This document shows, in pieces, positions 35,407 through 43,858 of a stretch of DNA of 64,000 bases; within the stretch, counting starts at the first letter, position 1, and each line of letters begins with the position of its first letter. Below the pieces are notes generated by a model that worked only from the letters and a program-made list of their open reading frames with translations, did no database searches and had not been told where the DNA came from. Made by a program: the position numbers and the translations under genes. Source of the DNA: Bacteroidia bacterium (GTDB lineage Bacteria; Bacteroidota; Bacteroidia; Bacteroidales; Paludibacteraceae); contig SAAO01000017.1 in NCBI GenBank assembly GCA_009929375.1, positions 17,832 to 81,831 on the forward strand, read 5' to 3'.

Positions 35407-36411
35407 ATGAAACGGGCAATAAAACCAATAGCTTTTGTGTGTGTTTTCATTTTCAGCTCAATTCAATCGAAAGCTCAGACAAGTTACGAGCCGCAGATTG
35501 ATGGAACTATCAGAGCCAAATACGAGTACAACACCAACGATGCCGAACATCGTTTTCAGGTGCGAAACGCACGATTCAGTATCAGAGGAAATTTCAGCCC
35601 CATTGTGAACTACAAAGCTGAAATTGATCTTTCGGACGAAGGTGTAACCAAAATGCTCGATGCCTATCTGCGCCTGCAACCGTCGAAATGGTGGCATTTT
35701 ACCATAGGCCAGCAAAAAGTTCCTTTCAGCACCGACAATCTGCGTTCGCCACATCAGCTTTACTTTGCAAACCGCTCGTTTATAGGGAAACAGCTCACCG
35801 GGCTGAGAGATGTGGGAGCCACTTTCGAATTTGAAAACTTTACCGAATTTCCTCTTTCATTTCAGGCAGGTGTATACAATGGTACGGGGCTTTATAATCA
35901 AAAATCGTGGCGCAAAACCAACGAACTTAGTTATGTGCTTCGTTCGGTGATTCGCCCCGTAAAATTGCTCGAACTGTCGGTCGATGTAAACTCAATAAAT
36001 CCATCAGGACTTCGGATGAATCTTTACAGCGGAGGCATTATGTACGACATTGAAAATCTGCATCTCGAAAGTGAATATTTTTACAAAACATACGAAAACA
36101 ACCTCTATACTCCCACACAGGGTTTCTTTGGTTTTGCAGCTTACAACATTGCCACTCCCAAAAGCAAAAACATCACCAAAATTACTCCGGGTATACGTTA
36201 CGACATGATGACCGAAAACAAAAAATTCGATTCAGCAGGAACACTTATTGCACCCGACATTGCCCGCTCACGTATTACAGGCGGTATCACCATTAGTTTG
36301 GCTAAACCGTTTCTGAATGATATTCGTCTCAACTACGAACAGTATTTTTACGGAGTCGGGATTCCAAATTCCGACAACAAGTTTGTAGCTGAATTTGTAG
36401 TCAGATTTTAA
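35407..36411 (+). CDS. Outer membrane porin, OprO/OprP-like
   Basis: A 334-residue beta-barrel protein with signal peptide (KPIAFVCVFIFSSIQSKAQ). Alternating hydrophobic strands run through it, and the C-terminus ends in aromatic FVAEFVVRF, typical of outer membrane barrels. The N-terminal strands (DGTIRAKYEYNTNDAEHRFQ; VRNARFSIRGNFSPIVNYKA) and WHFTIGQQKVPFS are typical of phosphate-selective porins O and P. In Bacteroidota such proteins are common, and selectivity for phosphate is not implied. A strong hairpin terminator follows. Confidence 0.82.
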   Translation: MKRAIKPIAFVCVFIFSSIQSKAQTSYEPQIDGTIRAKYEYNTNDAEHRFQVRNARFSIRGNFSPIVNYKAEIDLSDEGVTKMLDAYLRLQPSKWWHFTIGQQKVPFSTDNLRSPHQLYFANRSFIGKQLTGLRDVGATFEFENFTEFPLSFQAGVYNGTGLYNQKSWRKTNELSYVLRSVIRPVKLLELSVDVNSINPSGLRMNLYSGGIMYDIENLHLESEYFYKTYENNLYTPTQGFFGFAAYNIATPKSKNITKITPGIRYDMMTENKKFDSAGTLIAPDIARSRITGGITISLAKPFLNDIRLNYEQYFYGVGIPNSDNKFVAEFVVRF

Positions 36412-36427
36412 ATAATTATACATTTTC

Positions 36428-36469
36428 TGTGCCCGTATTATGGAATAATTATTCTGTAATACGGGCACA
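36428..36469. terminator. Hairpin terminator after the porin gene
   Basis: A perfect 13-bp stem (TGTGCCCGTATTA / TAATACGGGCACA) with a 16-base loop starts 17 bp after the porin stop. There is no long T tract, so it may be a factor-assisted terminator or an mRNA-stabilising hairpin. Confidence 0.65.
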
Positions 36470-36537
36470 AAACGTTAAAGTACCCTTTAAGCTTGATTTT
36501 ATAACATTTCGGGGGGCTGAAATATAAAAAAATAAAG

Positions 36538-36545
36538 TATTTTTG
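36538..36545 (+). promoter_or_regulatory. Candidate -7 box for hisD
   Basis: TATTTTTG fits TAnnTTTG and lies 29 bp before the ATG at 36574. Confidence 0.45.
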
Positions 36546-36573
36546 TGAGCTAATTTTTTAGTTGAATATTTTT

Positions 36574-37890
36574 ATGCAAATTTTCAGATATCCCGCCCGC
36601 GAACAATGGTCAGAAATTCTGGCTCGTCCTGTTTTCGACAGTACCGCTCTTTTCGGCACTGTACAGAAAGTACTCGACGATGTGCGACATCGTGGCGATG
36701 AGGCTGTCAGAGAATACACCCTTCAGTTTGACAAAGTAGCTCCTGAGAGTATTGAGGTGAGTGCTGAAGAAATTGAAGAAGCCGTAAAATTGGTGCCTGT
36801 ACCTTTGCGTCAGGCCATAGAAATGGCGCGTCGTAATATCTGGAAATTTCATGTCGAACAACTACAGGATTTGCCTGAGATACAGACATCGCCCGGTGTA
36901 TATTGCTGGCAAAAAGCCATTCCTATCGAAAAAGTAGGACTATACGTACCGGGAGGAACTGCACCTTTGTTCTCCACTGTGCTAATGCTCGGCATTCCGG
37001 CTCAGATTGCCGAATGTAAACAGGTAGTGCTTTGTACACCTCCGGGAAAAGACGGAAAAGTACACCCGGCAGTGCTTTATGCAGCAAAAGTAGCAGGTGT
37101 TCACCGTATTTTTAAAATTGGTGGCACTCAAGCTATTGGCGCAATGGCCTATGGTACCGAAACTGTTCCGAAAGTATATAAAATTTTCGGGCCCGGCAAT
37201 CAGTATGTGACCGCCGCCAAGCAACTCGTTTCGTTGCGCGATGTGGCTATCGACATGCCTGCAGGTCCTTCGGAAGTGGAAGTGCTGGCCGACGCCTCAG
37301 CCAATCCGGCTTTTGTGGCAGCCGATATGCTATCGCAGGCCGAACATGGAGTGGACAGTCAGTCAATACTGATTACTGTGTCAGAGCCGTTGATTGAAAA
37401 AGTGCAGGAACAAATAGCCATACAACTGGAGCAATTGCCCCGGAAAGATCTGGCTCAGAAAGCACTCGAAAACAGCAAAATAATACTGCTTCAAACGCTG
37501 AACGAAGCAGTGGAAATGACTAACGAATATGCGCCTGAACACCTGATTATCTGTACGCAGTATTATATGGGTGTGGCAGCAAATATAGTAAATGCAGGCT
37601 CGGTATTTCTGGGCAATTACACCCCCGAAAGCGCCGGCGATTATGCCTCGGGTACTAACCATACCTTGCCTACTAATGGTTACGCCAAAGCCTATAACGG
37701 CGTGAACCTTGACAGCTACTTACGTAAAGTAACCTTCCAGCAAATCACAAAGGAGGGACTTACAAACCTGAGCAATGCCATTATTCTGATGGCCGAAAAC
37801 GAAGAGTTACAGGCTCACAGCAACGCAGTAAAAATCCGTCTCGACGAAGAGGAGGAAGTATTTGTGAGAGAAAGCAGCCATCGCCGCTAA
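36574..37890 (+). CDS. hisD: Histidinol dehydrogenase HisD
   Basis: A 438-residue zinc enzyme catalysing the last two oxidations of histidine synthesis. Visible motifs are GLYVPGGTAPLFSTVLMLGIPA, KIGGTQAIGAMAYGT, GPGNQYVTAAK, DMPAGPSEVEVLAD, the zinc-ligand region ADMLSQAEHGVDSQ, and EYAPEHLII with the catalytic Glu-His pair. The ATG at 36574 is preferred over an in-frame TTG at 36562. Unusually, hisG is not upstream; a porin gene is. Confidence 0.96.
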   Translation: MQIFRYPAREQWSEILARPVFDSTALFGTVQKVLDDVRHRGDEAVREYTLQFDKVAPESIEVSAEEIEEAVKLVPVPLRQAIEMARRNIWKFHVEQLQDLPEIQTSPGVYCWQKAIPIEKVGLYVPGGTAPLFSTVLMLGIPAQIAECKQVVLCTPPGKDGKVHPAVLYAAKVAGVHRIFKIGGTQAIGAMAYGTETVPKVYKIFGPGNQYVTAAKQLVSLRDVAIDMPAGPSEVEVLADASANPAFVAADMLSQAEHGVDSQSILITVSEPLIEKVQEQIAIQLEQLPRKDLAQKALENSKIILLQTLNEAVEMTNEYAPEHLIICTQYYMGVAANIVNAGSVFLGNYTPESAGDYASGTNHTLPTNGYAKAYNGVNLDSYLRKVTFQQITKEGLTNLSNAIILMAENEELQAHSNAVKIRLDEEEEVFVRESSHRR

Positions 37891-37992
37891 AAAAGCTGCA
37901 TTGATTGTAACCATCTGATAATGTTTGTTATTTTTAGTTGAACCGATCCCCTCATTAACTTTTGGAGTTGTAAATTTACAGTTTGTTTGACT

Positions 37993-38004
37993 ATGTCATG
38001 ACAT
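37993..38004. promoter_or_regulatory. 12-bp palindrome in the hisD-hisC gap
   Basis: ATGTCATGACAT is a perfect palindrome 84 bp before hisC. It could be a regulator site or chance. Confidence 0.3.
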
Positions 38005-38087
38005 CTGTGTGGTTACATTGTAAATACATTTAAAAGTATTTTTACATATCAGTTATTGTATCATTCTAAAACCACAAATATATCAAA

Positions 38088-39128
38088 ATGAACCTAAAAG
38101 AATTGTTAAGAGAAAATATCCTCAATCTTAAGCCCTATTCATGTGCTCGTGACGAGTTCAAGGGTCAGGCCTCCGTATATCTGGATGCCAACGAAAGTCC
38201 GTACAACAGCCCCTGCAACCGATATCCGGATCCTTATCAGTTAAAGCTGAAAGAGCAAATATCAGCGATTAAACATGTGCCGGTATCAAAAATATTTCTG
38301 GGCAACGGCAGCGATGAAGCCATTGACTTGCTTTATCGTGCGTTTTGTGAACCCGAAGTGGACAATGTAGTGGCTATTGAGCCTACATACGGTATGTACA
38401 GAGTGTCAGCCGACATCAACAATGTGGGTTACCGTCCTGTAATGCTCAACAGCGATTTCGACATTGAAGCTTACCGGATAATGGATGGTACTAATGCCCG
38501 TACAAAAATCATTTGGCTTTGCTCGCCCAACAACCCTACAGCGAACAGTCTGAACACCGAAGAAGTTCTCAAAGTGTTACGCTGGTTCCGCGGCATTGTA
38601 GTGATCGACGAAGCGTATATCGATTTCTCGGAACGCGAAAGCTACAGCAAATATCTGAAAGAGTACCCGAACCTGGTTATTCTTCAGACATTCTCAAAAG
38701 CCTGGGCAAATGCAGGTGTTCGTCTGGGAATGGCATTTGCTTCTGAAGAAATTATTGCAGTGCTCAACAAAATTAAATATCCGTACAACATCAACATTCT
38801 GACTCAGGAGCATATACAAAAAGCGCTGAAAAAGAACAATGTTGCACAGGTACAGGAATGGATACGTCAAATAAAAGAACAACGCGCTGTGCTGATGGAG
38901 GAACTTAAATCGCTGCCTATGGTGCTTGAAGTATATCCTTCGGATGCTAACTTCATTCTGGCCAAAATGGACGGTGCGATTCATGTGTACAACATCCTTG
39001 TAAAAAAATCAATTATTGTACGCGATCGCTCGAAAGTAAGCCTGTGCGACGATTGTTTACGCATCACTGTGGGAACTCCCGAAGAAAATCAGGCACTCAT
39101 GAGTGAATTGCGCAAATTGCGTTATTAA
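38088..39128 (+). CDS. hisC: Histidinol-phosphate aminotransferase HisC
   Basis: A 346-residue PLP-dependent class I/II aminotransferase. Motifs are LDANESPYNSP at the N-terminus, FLGNGSDEAIDLL, WLCSPNNPTAN, VVIDEAYIDFS and the PLP-lysine region LQTFSKAWANAGVRLG. It transaminates imidazole-acetol phosphate to histidinol phosphate; close relatives also act on aromatic amino acids. It follows hisD by 197 bp rather than overlapping it, and no hisB follows. A long perfect hairpin ends the unit. Confidence 0.95.
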   Translation: MNLKELLRENILNLKPYSCARDEFKGQASVYLDANESPYNSPCNRYPDPYQLKLKEQISAIKHVPVSKIFLGNGSDEAIDLLYRAFCEPEVDNVVAIEPTYGMYRVSADINNVGYRPVMLNSDFDIEAYRIMDGTNARTKIIWLCSPNNPTANSLNTEEVLKVLRWFRGIVVIDEAYIDFSERESYSKYLKEYPNLVILQTFSKAWANAGVRLGMAFASEEIIAVLNKIKYPYNINILTQEHIQKALKKNNVAQVQEWIRQIKEQRAVLMEELKSLPMVLEVYPSDANFILAKMDGAIHVYNILVKKSIIVRDRSKVSLCDDCLRITVGTPEENQALMSELRKLRY

Positions 39129-39150
39129 ACAAAGAAAAATACTCTTTTTC

Positions 39151-39201
39151 AAACACTTACTGCCGGATACATTCAAAGAATGTATCCGGCAGTAAGTGTT
39201 T
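39151..39201. terminator. Very strong hairpin terminator after hisC
   Basis: A perfect 24-bp inverted repeat with a 3-base loop (AAA); arms are 39151-39174 and 39178-39201. AAACACTTAC at one end pairs with GTAAGTGTTT at the other, giving A/T-flanked ends suited to termination on both strands. Confidence 0.8.
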
Positions 39202-39311
39202 CTAAATAAGGTTTCAGCACTGCAAAAGCCGGTGTGACTACACGCCAAGAGAATCTTATTTAATTCACAAAAAATAAATGAGAAAAAACTCTTACATTAA
39301 CAAAAACTCAT

Positions 39312-39319
39312 TAACTTTG
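39312..39319 (+). promoter_or_regulatory. Candidate -7 box for the repeat protein gene
   Basis: TAACTTTG fits TAnnTTTG, 50 bp before the start at 39369. Confidence 0.45.
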
Positions 39320-39368
39320 TCGCATCGAAATTTCACAAATACGTTTAACCTCCAAATTCTGAACTCTT

Positions 39369-40238
39369 ATGAAAAAAATTATTTTTACGCTGGCATTCTT
39401 TCTTGCAGCTCTGACCTCGAACAGCCAAACCAATGAAACAGGAATCGAAATCTCAGTCAGTATTTTTGGCGACACAATTATAAAAGACCTGAATGGCAAA
39501 GTACTGAAAACAATTTCGTACGACATTTTCGGACAACGTATTGTAACAAACGGACGCGGAGAAGTGATATCGGTTTACAAAAAGGACATCTTTGGAAATA
39601 CTGTTATCGAAAACGGACAGGGAGGACTTGTGGCAAGCTGCGAAAAGGACATCTTTGGAAATACAATCATCAGGGATGAAAACAGGCAGGTTGTGAGGCG
39701 ATATGAAACGGATATTTTTGGAAACAAAGTAGTAAAAGACGGAAGTGGAACCCGTATCGCCAGCGCTGAAAAGGATATCTTTGGGAATACAATCATCAGA
39801 GATGAAAACAGGCAGGTCGTGAGGCGATATGAAACGGACATTTTTGGCAACAAAATAGTAAAAGACGGAAGTGGAACCCGTATTGCCAGTGCCGAAAAGG
39901 ATATTTTTGGGAATACAGTCATTAAAGGCAAAGATGGAATGCGACAATTTGTTTTCGGAAAGGACATCTTTGGAAATACTATCGTAAAAAACAATCTCGG
40001 CGAGGTATTACTACGCTACGAAACCGATATTTTTGGCAATTTGAAAGTAAAAGATAAGAACGGCAGAATAATCGCCTCTATCGAAACAGATATCTTTGGC
40101 CACACAATTGTAAAAAGCTCACAGGCCATTAAACTTGCAGAATACGATTCAGAACTCCCCGCTGACTACAGTTCCGGGCTTTTCAGCAACCTGCCTAATA
40201 TACTATTGCAGCTGCTTGACGAACAACAACCGGAATAA
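39369..40238 (+). CDS. Secreted protein of eleven 21-residue DIFGN repeats
   Basis: A 289-residue protein with a signal peptide (KKIIFTLAFFLAALTSNSQ). From about residue 34 it consists of eleven copies of a strict 21-residue unit beginning (D/S)IFG(N/D/Q/H) and following the pattern DIFGNxIxKDxxGxxxxxxET. The last copy is partial and a short tail follows (ELPADYSSGLFSNLPNILLQLLDEQ). The period and the alternating hydrophobic positions suggest one beta-hairpin per repeat, in a sheet or solenoid like YD, RHS or MORN-type repeats. I know no named family with this motif. It has its own promoter-like box and is followed after 84 bp by a lipoprotein gene. Confidence 0.75.
   Translation: MKKIIFTLAFFLAALTSNSQTNETGIEISVSIFGDTIIKDLNGKVLKTISYDIFGQRIVTNGRGEVISVYKKDIFGNTVIENGQGGLVASCEKDIFGNTIIRDENRQVVRRYETDIFGNKVVKDGSGTRIASAEKDIFGNTIIRDENRQVVRRYETDIFGNKIVKDGSGTRIASAEKDIFGNTVIKGKDGMRQFVFGKDIFGNTIVKNNLGEVLLRYETDIFGNLKVKDKNGRIIASIETDIFGHTIVKSSQAIKLAEYDSELPADYSSGLFSNLPNILLQLLDEQQPE
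39648..39899. repeat. Tandem 126-bp duplication inside the DIFGN gene
   Basis: Two adjacent 126-bp units (39648-39773 and 39774-39899), each encoding two 21-residue repeats, differ at about ten bases by eye. Only one difference changes an amino acid (V to I). Confidence 0.85.
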
Positions 40239-40322
40239 ATATATATCAACCACCGGAAATTATGTAAATAAAAGTCTCTATACATTTCAAAACAATCAAA
40301 ATACATTTCAACAAAAAAATTT

Positions 40323-40790
40323 ATGAAGAGAAAATCAATCATTCTGACAACTGCCTTACTCATTAGTTTTAATTTCTTATTCTGGTCGTGCGGCGAAAAC
40401 ACCGTTGATTCTCCCGAAGAGGAAGAATCAAATCTGGAGCAATATGCAGGTTTCTGGAACGGATACGAAAAAGGCGTAACCAGCATTGTAAGCACCTTTG
40501 GCAACAGTTCCGAGGCGTACAACGAACCTGTAACCAATGTGGAAGTCAAAAAAATATCGGAAACCGCCCTGCTTATCGGAGGAGACACAGCCAGAGTAGA
40601 TGGTCTGAACTTATCATTCACCACAAAGTCGGTATATGCACCCGAGCTGGAAATGAATGTAAACGAAACAAAGTCGGGCAAACTTCTCGACAATAAAATT
40701 GAAATTTATCGCCGCAGTTCGGGTGGATATTCCATTATGGGCATCACAGTTTCGATGACTGACAGCGCCACCATCACACTTACAAAATAG
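40323..40790 (+). CDS. Small lipoprotein of unknown function
   Basis: A 155-residue protein with a type II signal peptide (IILTTALLISFNFLFWSC). The lipid-attachment Cys is followed by an acidic linker (ENTVDSPEEEESN). The remainder looks like a small beta-rich domain: LEQYAGFWNGYEKGV, NVEVKKISETALLIGG and YSIMGITVSMTDSATITLTK. It is probably surface- or periplasm-facing. The preceding DIFGN gene may be co-transcribed with it. No family recognised. Confidence 0.65.
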   Translation: MKRKSIILTTALLISFNFLFWSCGENTVDSPEEEESNLEQYAGFWNGYEKGVTSIVSTFGNSSEAYNEPVTNVEVKKISETALLIGGDTARVDGLNLSFTTKSVYAPELEMNVNETKSGKLLDNKIEIYRRSSGGYSIMGITVSMTDSATITLTK

Positions 40791-40838
40791 AATACAAAAA
40801 ATTGCGTATCAGAACTCTCTCTGATATGAAAAAGATAT

Positions 40839-40881
40839 GAAAGTAAAACCAGATTGAATAAATCAATCTGGTTTTACTTTC
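40839..40881. terminator. Strong hairpin terminator
   Basis: A perfect 19-bp stem (GAAAGTAAAACCAGATTGA with its complement) and 5-base loop ATAAA, about 50 bp after the lipoprotein gene. The right arm itself contains the T-rich GGTTTTACTTTC. Confidence 0.75.
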
Positions 40882-41113
40882 AGGCTTGATATTTTACAGA
40901 TAATATTTAAGACATAGTCGTCGCAAATTATTATCAACAATAGTGAAAAAACAATCCAAAATTTAGGATTACAGGATTCTTATCGGAAAATTCTGTTCTC
41001 ACATTTATTGTTTTCGTTGCTAATGAAAACAAAATCGCTCTGTTTAATAAATTTTTAAACAAAAGAATGATTTTTTTTATTCTGAAAGCATTGAATAAGT
41101 GACCCTAATTTAT

Positions 41114-41121
41114 TACTTTTG
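41114..41121 (+). promoter_or_regulatory. Promoter of the XylR-like regulator gene
   Basis: TACTTTTG matches the -7 consensus, and ATTG at 41090-41093 sits 20 bp upstream in the -33 position. The start codon is 40 bp downstream. Confidence 0.55.
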
Positions 41122-41160
41122 TGGGTATCAGTATACTAAATTTTGTATCAACACATTTCC

Positions 41161-42348
41161 ATGGATTTAAACACACAACCGGATTCCGAAAAACCTCAGA
41201 TAATCAAGATTCTTTTGTTGATTGATTATTCCAGTGAGTTTAGTCGCCGCTTACTGAGGGGGGGTGTGCAATATGCCAAAGAACATGGCCGATGGATATT
41301 TTACAGACTTCCCTCCTATTACAAATCGCTTTACGGAAACGAAGGTATTGTAAAATGGGCAAAGGAATGGAACGCGGATGCAATTTTAGCACACTGGGAT
41401 AACGAAGAAAGCCAGATTTTAAAAACGCTTGATATTCCGGTAATTTTACAGAACTACAAAGATCGAAGCAGCCTGTTTTCAAATCTGACAGGAAATTATA
41501 TCGGCACAGGAAAAATGGCTGCCAATTATTTTGCGCAAAAACGATTCCACAGCTTTGCCTTTTATGGCAACCGCAGAGTGGTGTGGTCGCGCGAACGAGC
41601 CGAAGGATACCAACGGGAAGTGGAACGAATAGGAGGAAATTACTTTTATTTTGAAACGGAAAACCTCGATGAGAGCCAATGGAACCAGGATCACATTGAA
41701 CTCGAAAAGTGGCTTTTGAATCTCCCGAAACCTGTGGCTCTGTTTGCCTGCGACGATAGTTTTGCTTTACAGATTTCCGAACTTTGTAAAATCAACAACA
41801 TCAACATTCCGAACGATGTCGCCTTGCTGGGTGTGGATAACGACGAACTTATCTGTAATTTGTCCGACCCTCCCATCTCATCCATTGTGTTGGACGTTGA
41901 AAAAGGAGGCTATGAGGTAGGTAGCCTGATTCACCATATGCTGCTTACGGGAAAAAAGAAATCTACCGACATTGTCATAAATCCTACCCGTATTGAGCAA
42001 CGCCAGTCAACCGAAAAATACAATATTTCGAACAAATACATTTTGAAGGTGGTGAAATACATTGAGGAGAACTTTACATCCGAAATCAGTATCGAATCGC
42101 TTACCCAGCTTGTCCCCCTCTCGCGACGAAATCTTGAGGTGAAATTTAAAAAAGAACTGGGAATTTCCACTTACCAGTTTGTATTGTCATGCAGAGTTGA
42201 ACTTTTCGCAAATTTATTAATCACCACAAACCGTACTCTATTTGAACTGGCCTACGAGTCCGGATTTAATGATTACAAAAACATATCGCGGATATTTAAA
42301 AAGTTCAAAGGTTACACTCCCGTCGAATACCGCCAAAAATATTCCTGA
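41161..42348 (+). CDS. XylR-type transcriptional regulator (periplasmic-binding-like domain plus AraC HTH)
   Basis: A regulator of about 395 residues. The N-terminal part is a LacI/type 1 periplasmic binding-like sensor (KILLLIDYSSEFSRRLLRGGVQYAKEHG; ALFACDDSFALQISELCK; NDVALLGVDNDELICNLSDPPISSI), without a LacI DNA-binding helix. The C-terminal 100 residues are an AraC-type double helix-turn-helix (ISIESLTQLVPLSRRNLEVKFKKELG; TLFELAYESGFNDYKNISRIFKKFKGYTPVEYRQ). This layout matches XylR. The ATG at 41161 is chosen over a TTG at 41143. Placed just before the sugar operon, it is the probable regulator; the ligand is unknown. Confidence 0.9.
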   Translation: MDLNTQPDSEKPQIIKILLLIDYSSEFSRRLLRGGVQYAKEHGRWIFYRLPSYYKSLYGNEGIVKWAKEWNADAILAHWDNEESQILKTLDIPVILQNYKDRSSLFSNLTGNYIGTGKMAANYFAQKRFHSFAFYGNRRVVWSRERAEGYQREVERIGGNYFYFETENLDESQWNQDHIELEKWLLNLPKPVALFACDDSFALQISELCKINNINIPNDVALLGVDNDELICNLSDPPISSIVLDVEKGGYEVGSLIHHMLLTGKKKSTDIVINPTRIEQRQSTEKYNISNKYILKVVKYIEENFTSEISIESLTQLVPLSRRNLEVKFKKELGISTYQFVLSCRVELFANLLITTNRTLFELAYESGFNDYKNISRIFKKFKGYTPVEYRQKYS

Positions 42349-42417
42349 AAAAAGCAGATACTGCGTTTTTTGAAGATATCTTTACGGATTTCCTGCAAAA
42401 AGTAGGATGGTAAGGTA

Positions 42418-42425
42418 TAATTTTG
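42418..42425 (+). promoter_or_regulatory. Candidate -7 box of the sugar operon
   Basis: TAATTTTG fits TAnnTTTG. It lies 57 bp before the preferred permease start at 42482, which leaves a normal leader; the alternative ATG at 42440 would be almost leaderless. Confidence 0.45.
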
Positions 42426-42481
42426 TAGTATTGATTTAGATGCACAGAATTATCTTTAAAAAGATATTGAAAAAACACAAA

Positions 42482-43843
42482 ATGAATAATACCACTTCCC
42501 CTGCTGCCGATAAACGAACCACCGTTTATTCAATGATTATCCTTGCTACCCTGTTCTTCATTTTCGGACTGGTTTCCTGGGTAAATACAATTCTGATTCC
42601 CTACTTTAAACTAACATGCGAGTTGACTGTATTTCAGTCATACCTCGTTACTTTCGCTTTTTTCATTGCCTATCTGGTTATGGCCATCCCATCATCATTT
42701 CTGCTGAATAAAGTAGGATATAAAAGAGGAATCATGTATGGATTATGGACTATGGCTCTGGGAGCACTTCTATTTGTTCCTGCAGCGTATTTTCGTACCT
42801 ATCAGATTTTCCTTACCGGATTATTCCTTTTAGGTATCGGTCTGGCCATTTTACAGTCAGCCGCCAATCCATACGTCACCATTATTGGTCCGCGCGAGAG
42901 TGCTGCAAAACGACTCAGTATTGTAGGAACAGGAAATAAGCTCGCTGGTATTCTGGCGAATCTGATTTTTGCAGCAGTTGTCATCAAGGAATCGGACAAA
43001 GTATTAATGCAACAAATAAAACAGGGCGCATTTTCAGGTCCTGAACTCGAAAACGCTTTGGATACGCTTATCAGGGGTGTTATGCTTCCGTATGCAATTT
43101 TAGCTGTATTGTTGTTCGTTTTCGGAATTGTGGTACGTTACTCAGTGTTACCCGAGCTTGATACAAAAACGATGAATAAAAGCGCAGAAGATGAAACAGA
43201 CAACCGCACTTCAATTTTTCAGTATCCTGCGTTGATACTTGGCGCAGTAGCCATTTTCTTTCACGTAGGTTCGCAAATGATTTCGCTGGCAACCATCATC
43301 GATTTCGCCGGATCAATGGGATTGGGACTCGAAGGAACTGCCAAAAATTTCCCATCATTCACCATGACATTTACATTTTTAGGATATCTCTCAGGTATTG
43401 TGCTGATTCCTAAATATCTGAAACAAAGAAAAGCCCTGCTTTTATGTTCTTCTTTAGGACTGATTTTGTCTTTTCTCACCATATTTGCAAGTGGACAGAT
43501 CAATATTTTAGGCATGAATACCGACATTTCGATATGGTTCCTCGTACTCATGGGCTTCCCTAATGCTTTAATTTACACAGGCATATGGCCACTGGCAATT
43601 AACGGACTGGGCCGTTTTACAAATCTCGGATCTTCATTTCTTGTTATGGCTCTTTGCGGTAGCGCTATTATACCTCTAGTATTCAGCTATTTTGTTGATG
43701 CAAGTACTGCAGCCACAACTTTTGAGGCAATGAAGTCAGCCTATTGGGTTTTGGTACCATGTTTTACTTATCTTTTGTTCTATGCCACAATAGGTTATAA
43801 AATTAAATCATGGTCGCGTAAACCTTCAGTCTCCAAATCTTAA
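42482..43843 (+). CDS. nagP: MFS sugar permease, FucP/NagP type
   Basis: A 12-helix major facilitator of about 453 residues in the fucose/glucose/GlcNAc permease group. Landmarks are MIILATLFFIFGLVSWVNTILIPYFK, VGYKRGIMYGLWTMALGALLF, LQSAANPYVTIIGP and LMGFPNALIYTGIWPLAINGLG. Because the next genes include nagA and nagB, N-acetylglucosamine is the most likely substrate, taken up by proton symport. No GlcNAc kinase gene lies in the operon, so that step must be encoded elsewhere. First gene of the tight 42.5-54.0 kb operon; the substrate is inferred. Confidence 0.85.
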   Translation: MNNTTSPAADKRTTVYSMIILATLFFIFGLVSWVNTILIPYFKLTCELTVFQSYLVTFAFFIAYLVMAIPSSFLLNKVGYKRGIMYGLWTMALGALLFVPAAYFRTYQIFLTGLFLLGIGLAILQSAANPYVTIIGPRESAAKRLSIVGTGNKLAGILANLIFAAVVIKESDKVLMQQIKQGAFSGPELENALDTLIRGVMLPYAILAVLLFVFGIVVRYSVLPELDTKTMNKSAEDETDNRTSIFQYPALILGAVAIFFHVGSQMISLATIIDFAGSMGLGLEGTAKNFPSFTMTFTFLGYLSGIVLIPKYLKQRKALLLCSSLGLILSFLTIFASGQINILGMNTDISIWFLVLMGFPNALIYTGIWPLAINGLGRFTNLGSSFLVMALCGSAIIPLVFSYFVDASTAATTFEAMKSAYWVLVPCFTYLLFYATIGYKIKSWSRKPSVSKS

Positions 43844-43858
43844 TAAATAAGTTTGAAT

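Noticed and set aside
39453..39994. Minus-strand repetitive frames and a CRISPR-like look of the 63-bp periodic DNA
   Set aside because: The periodicity is explained by the in-frame 21-residue repeats of the plus-strand gene; the units are contiguous, with no spacers and no cas genes.
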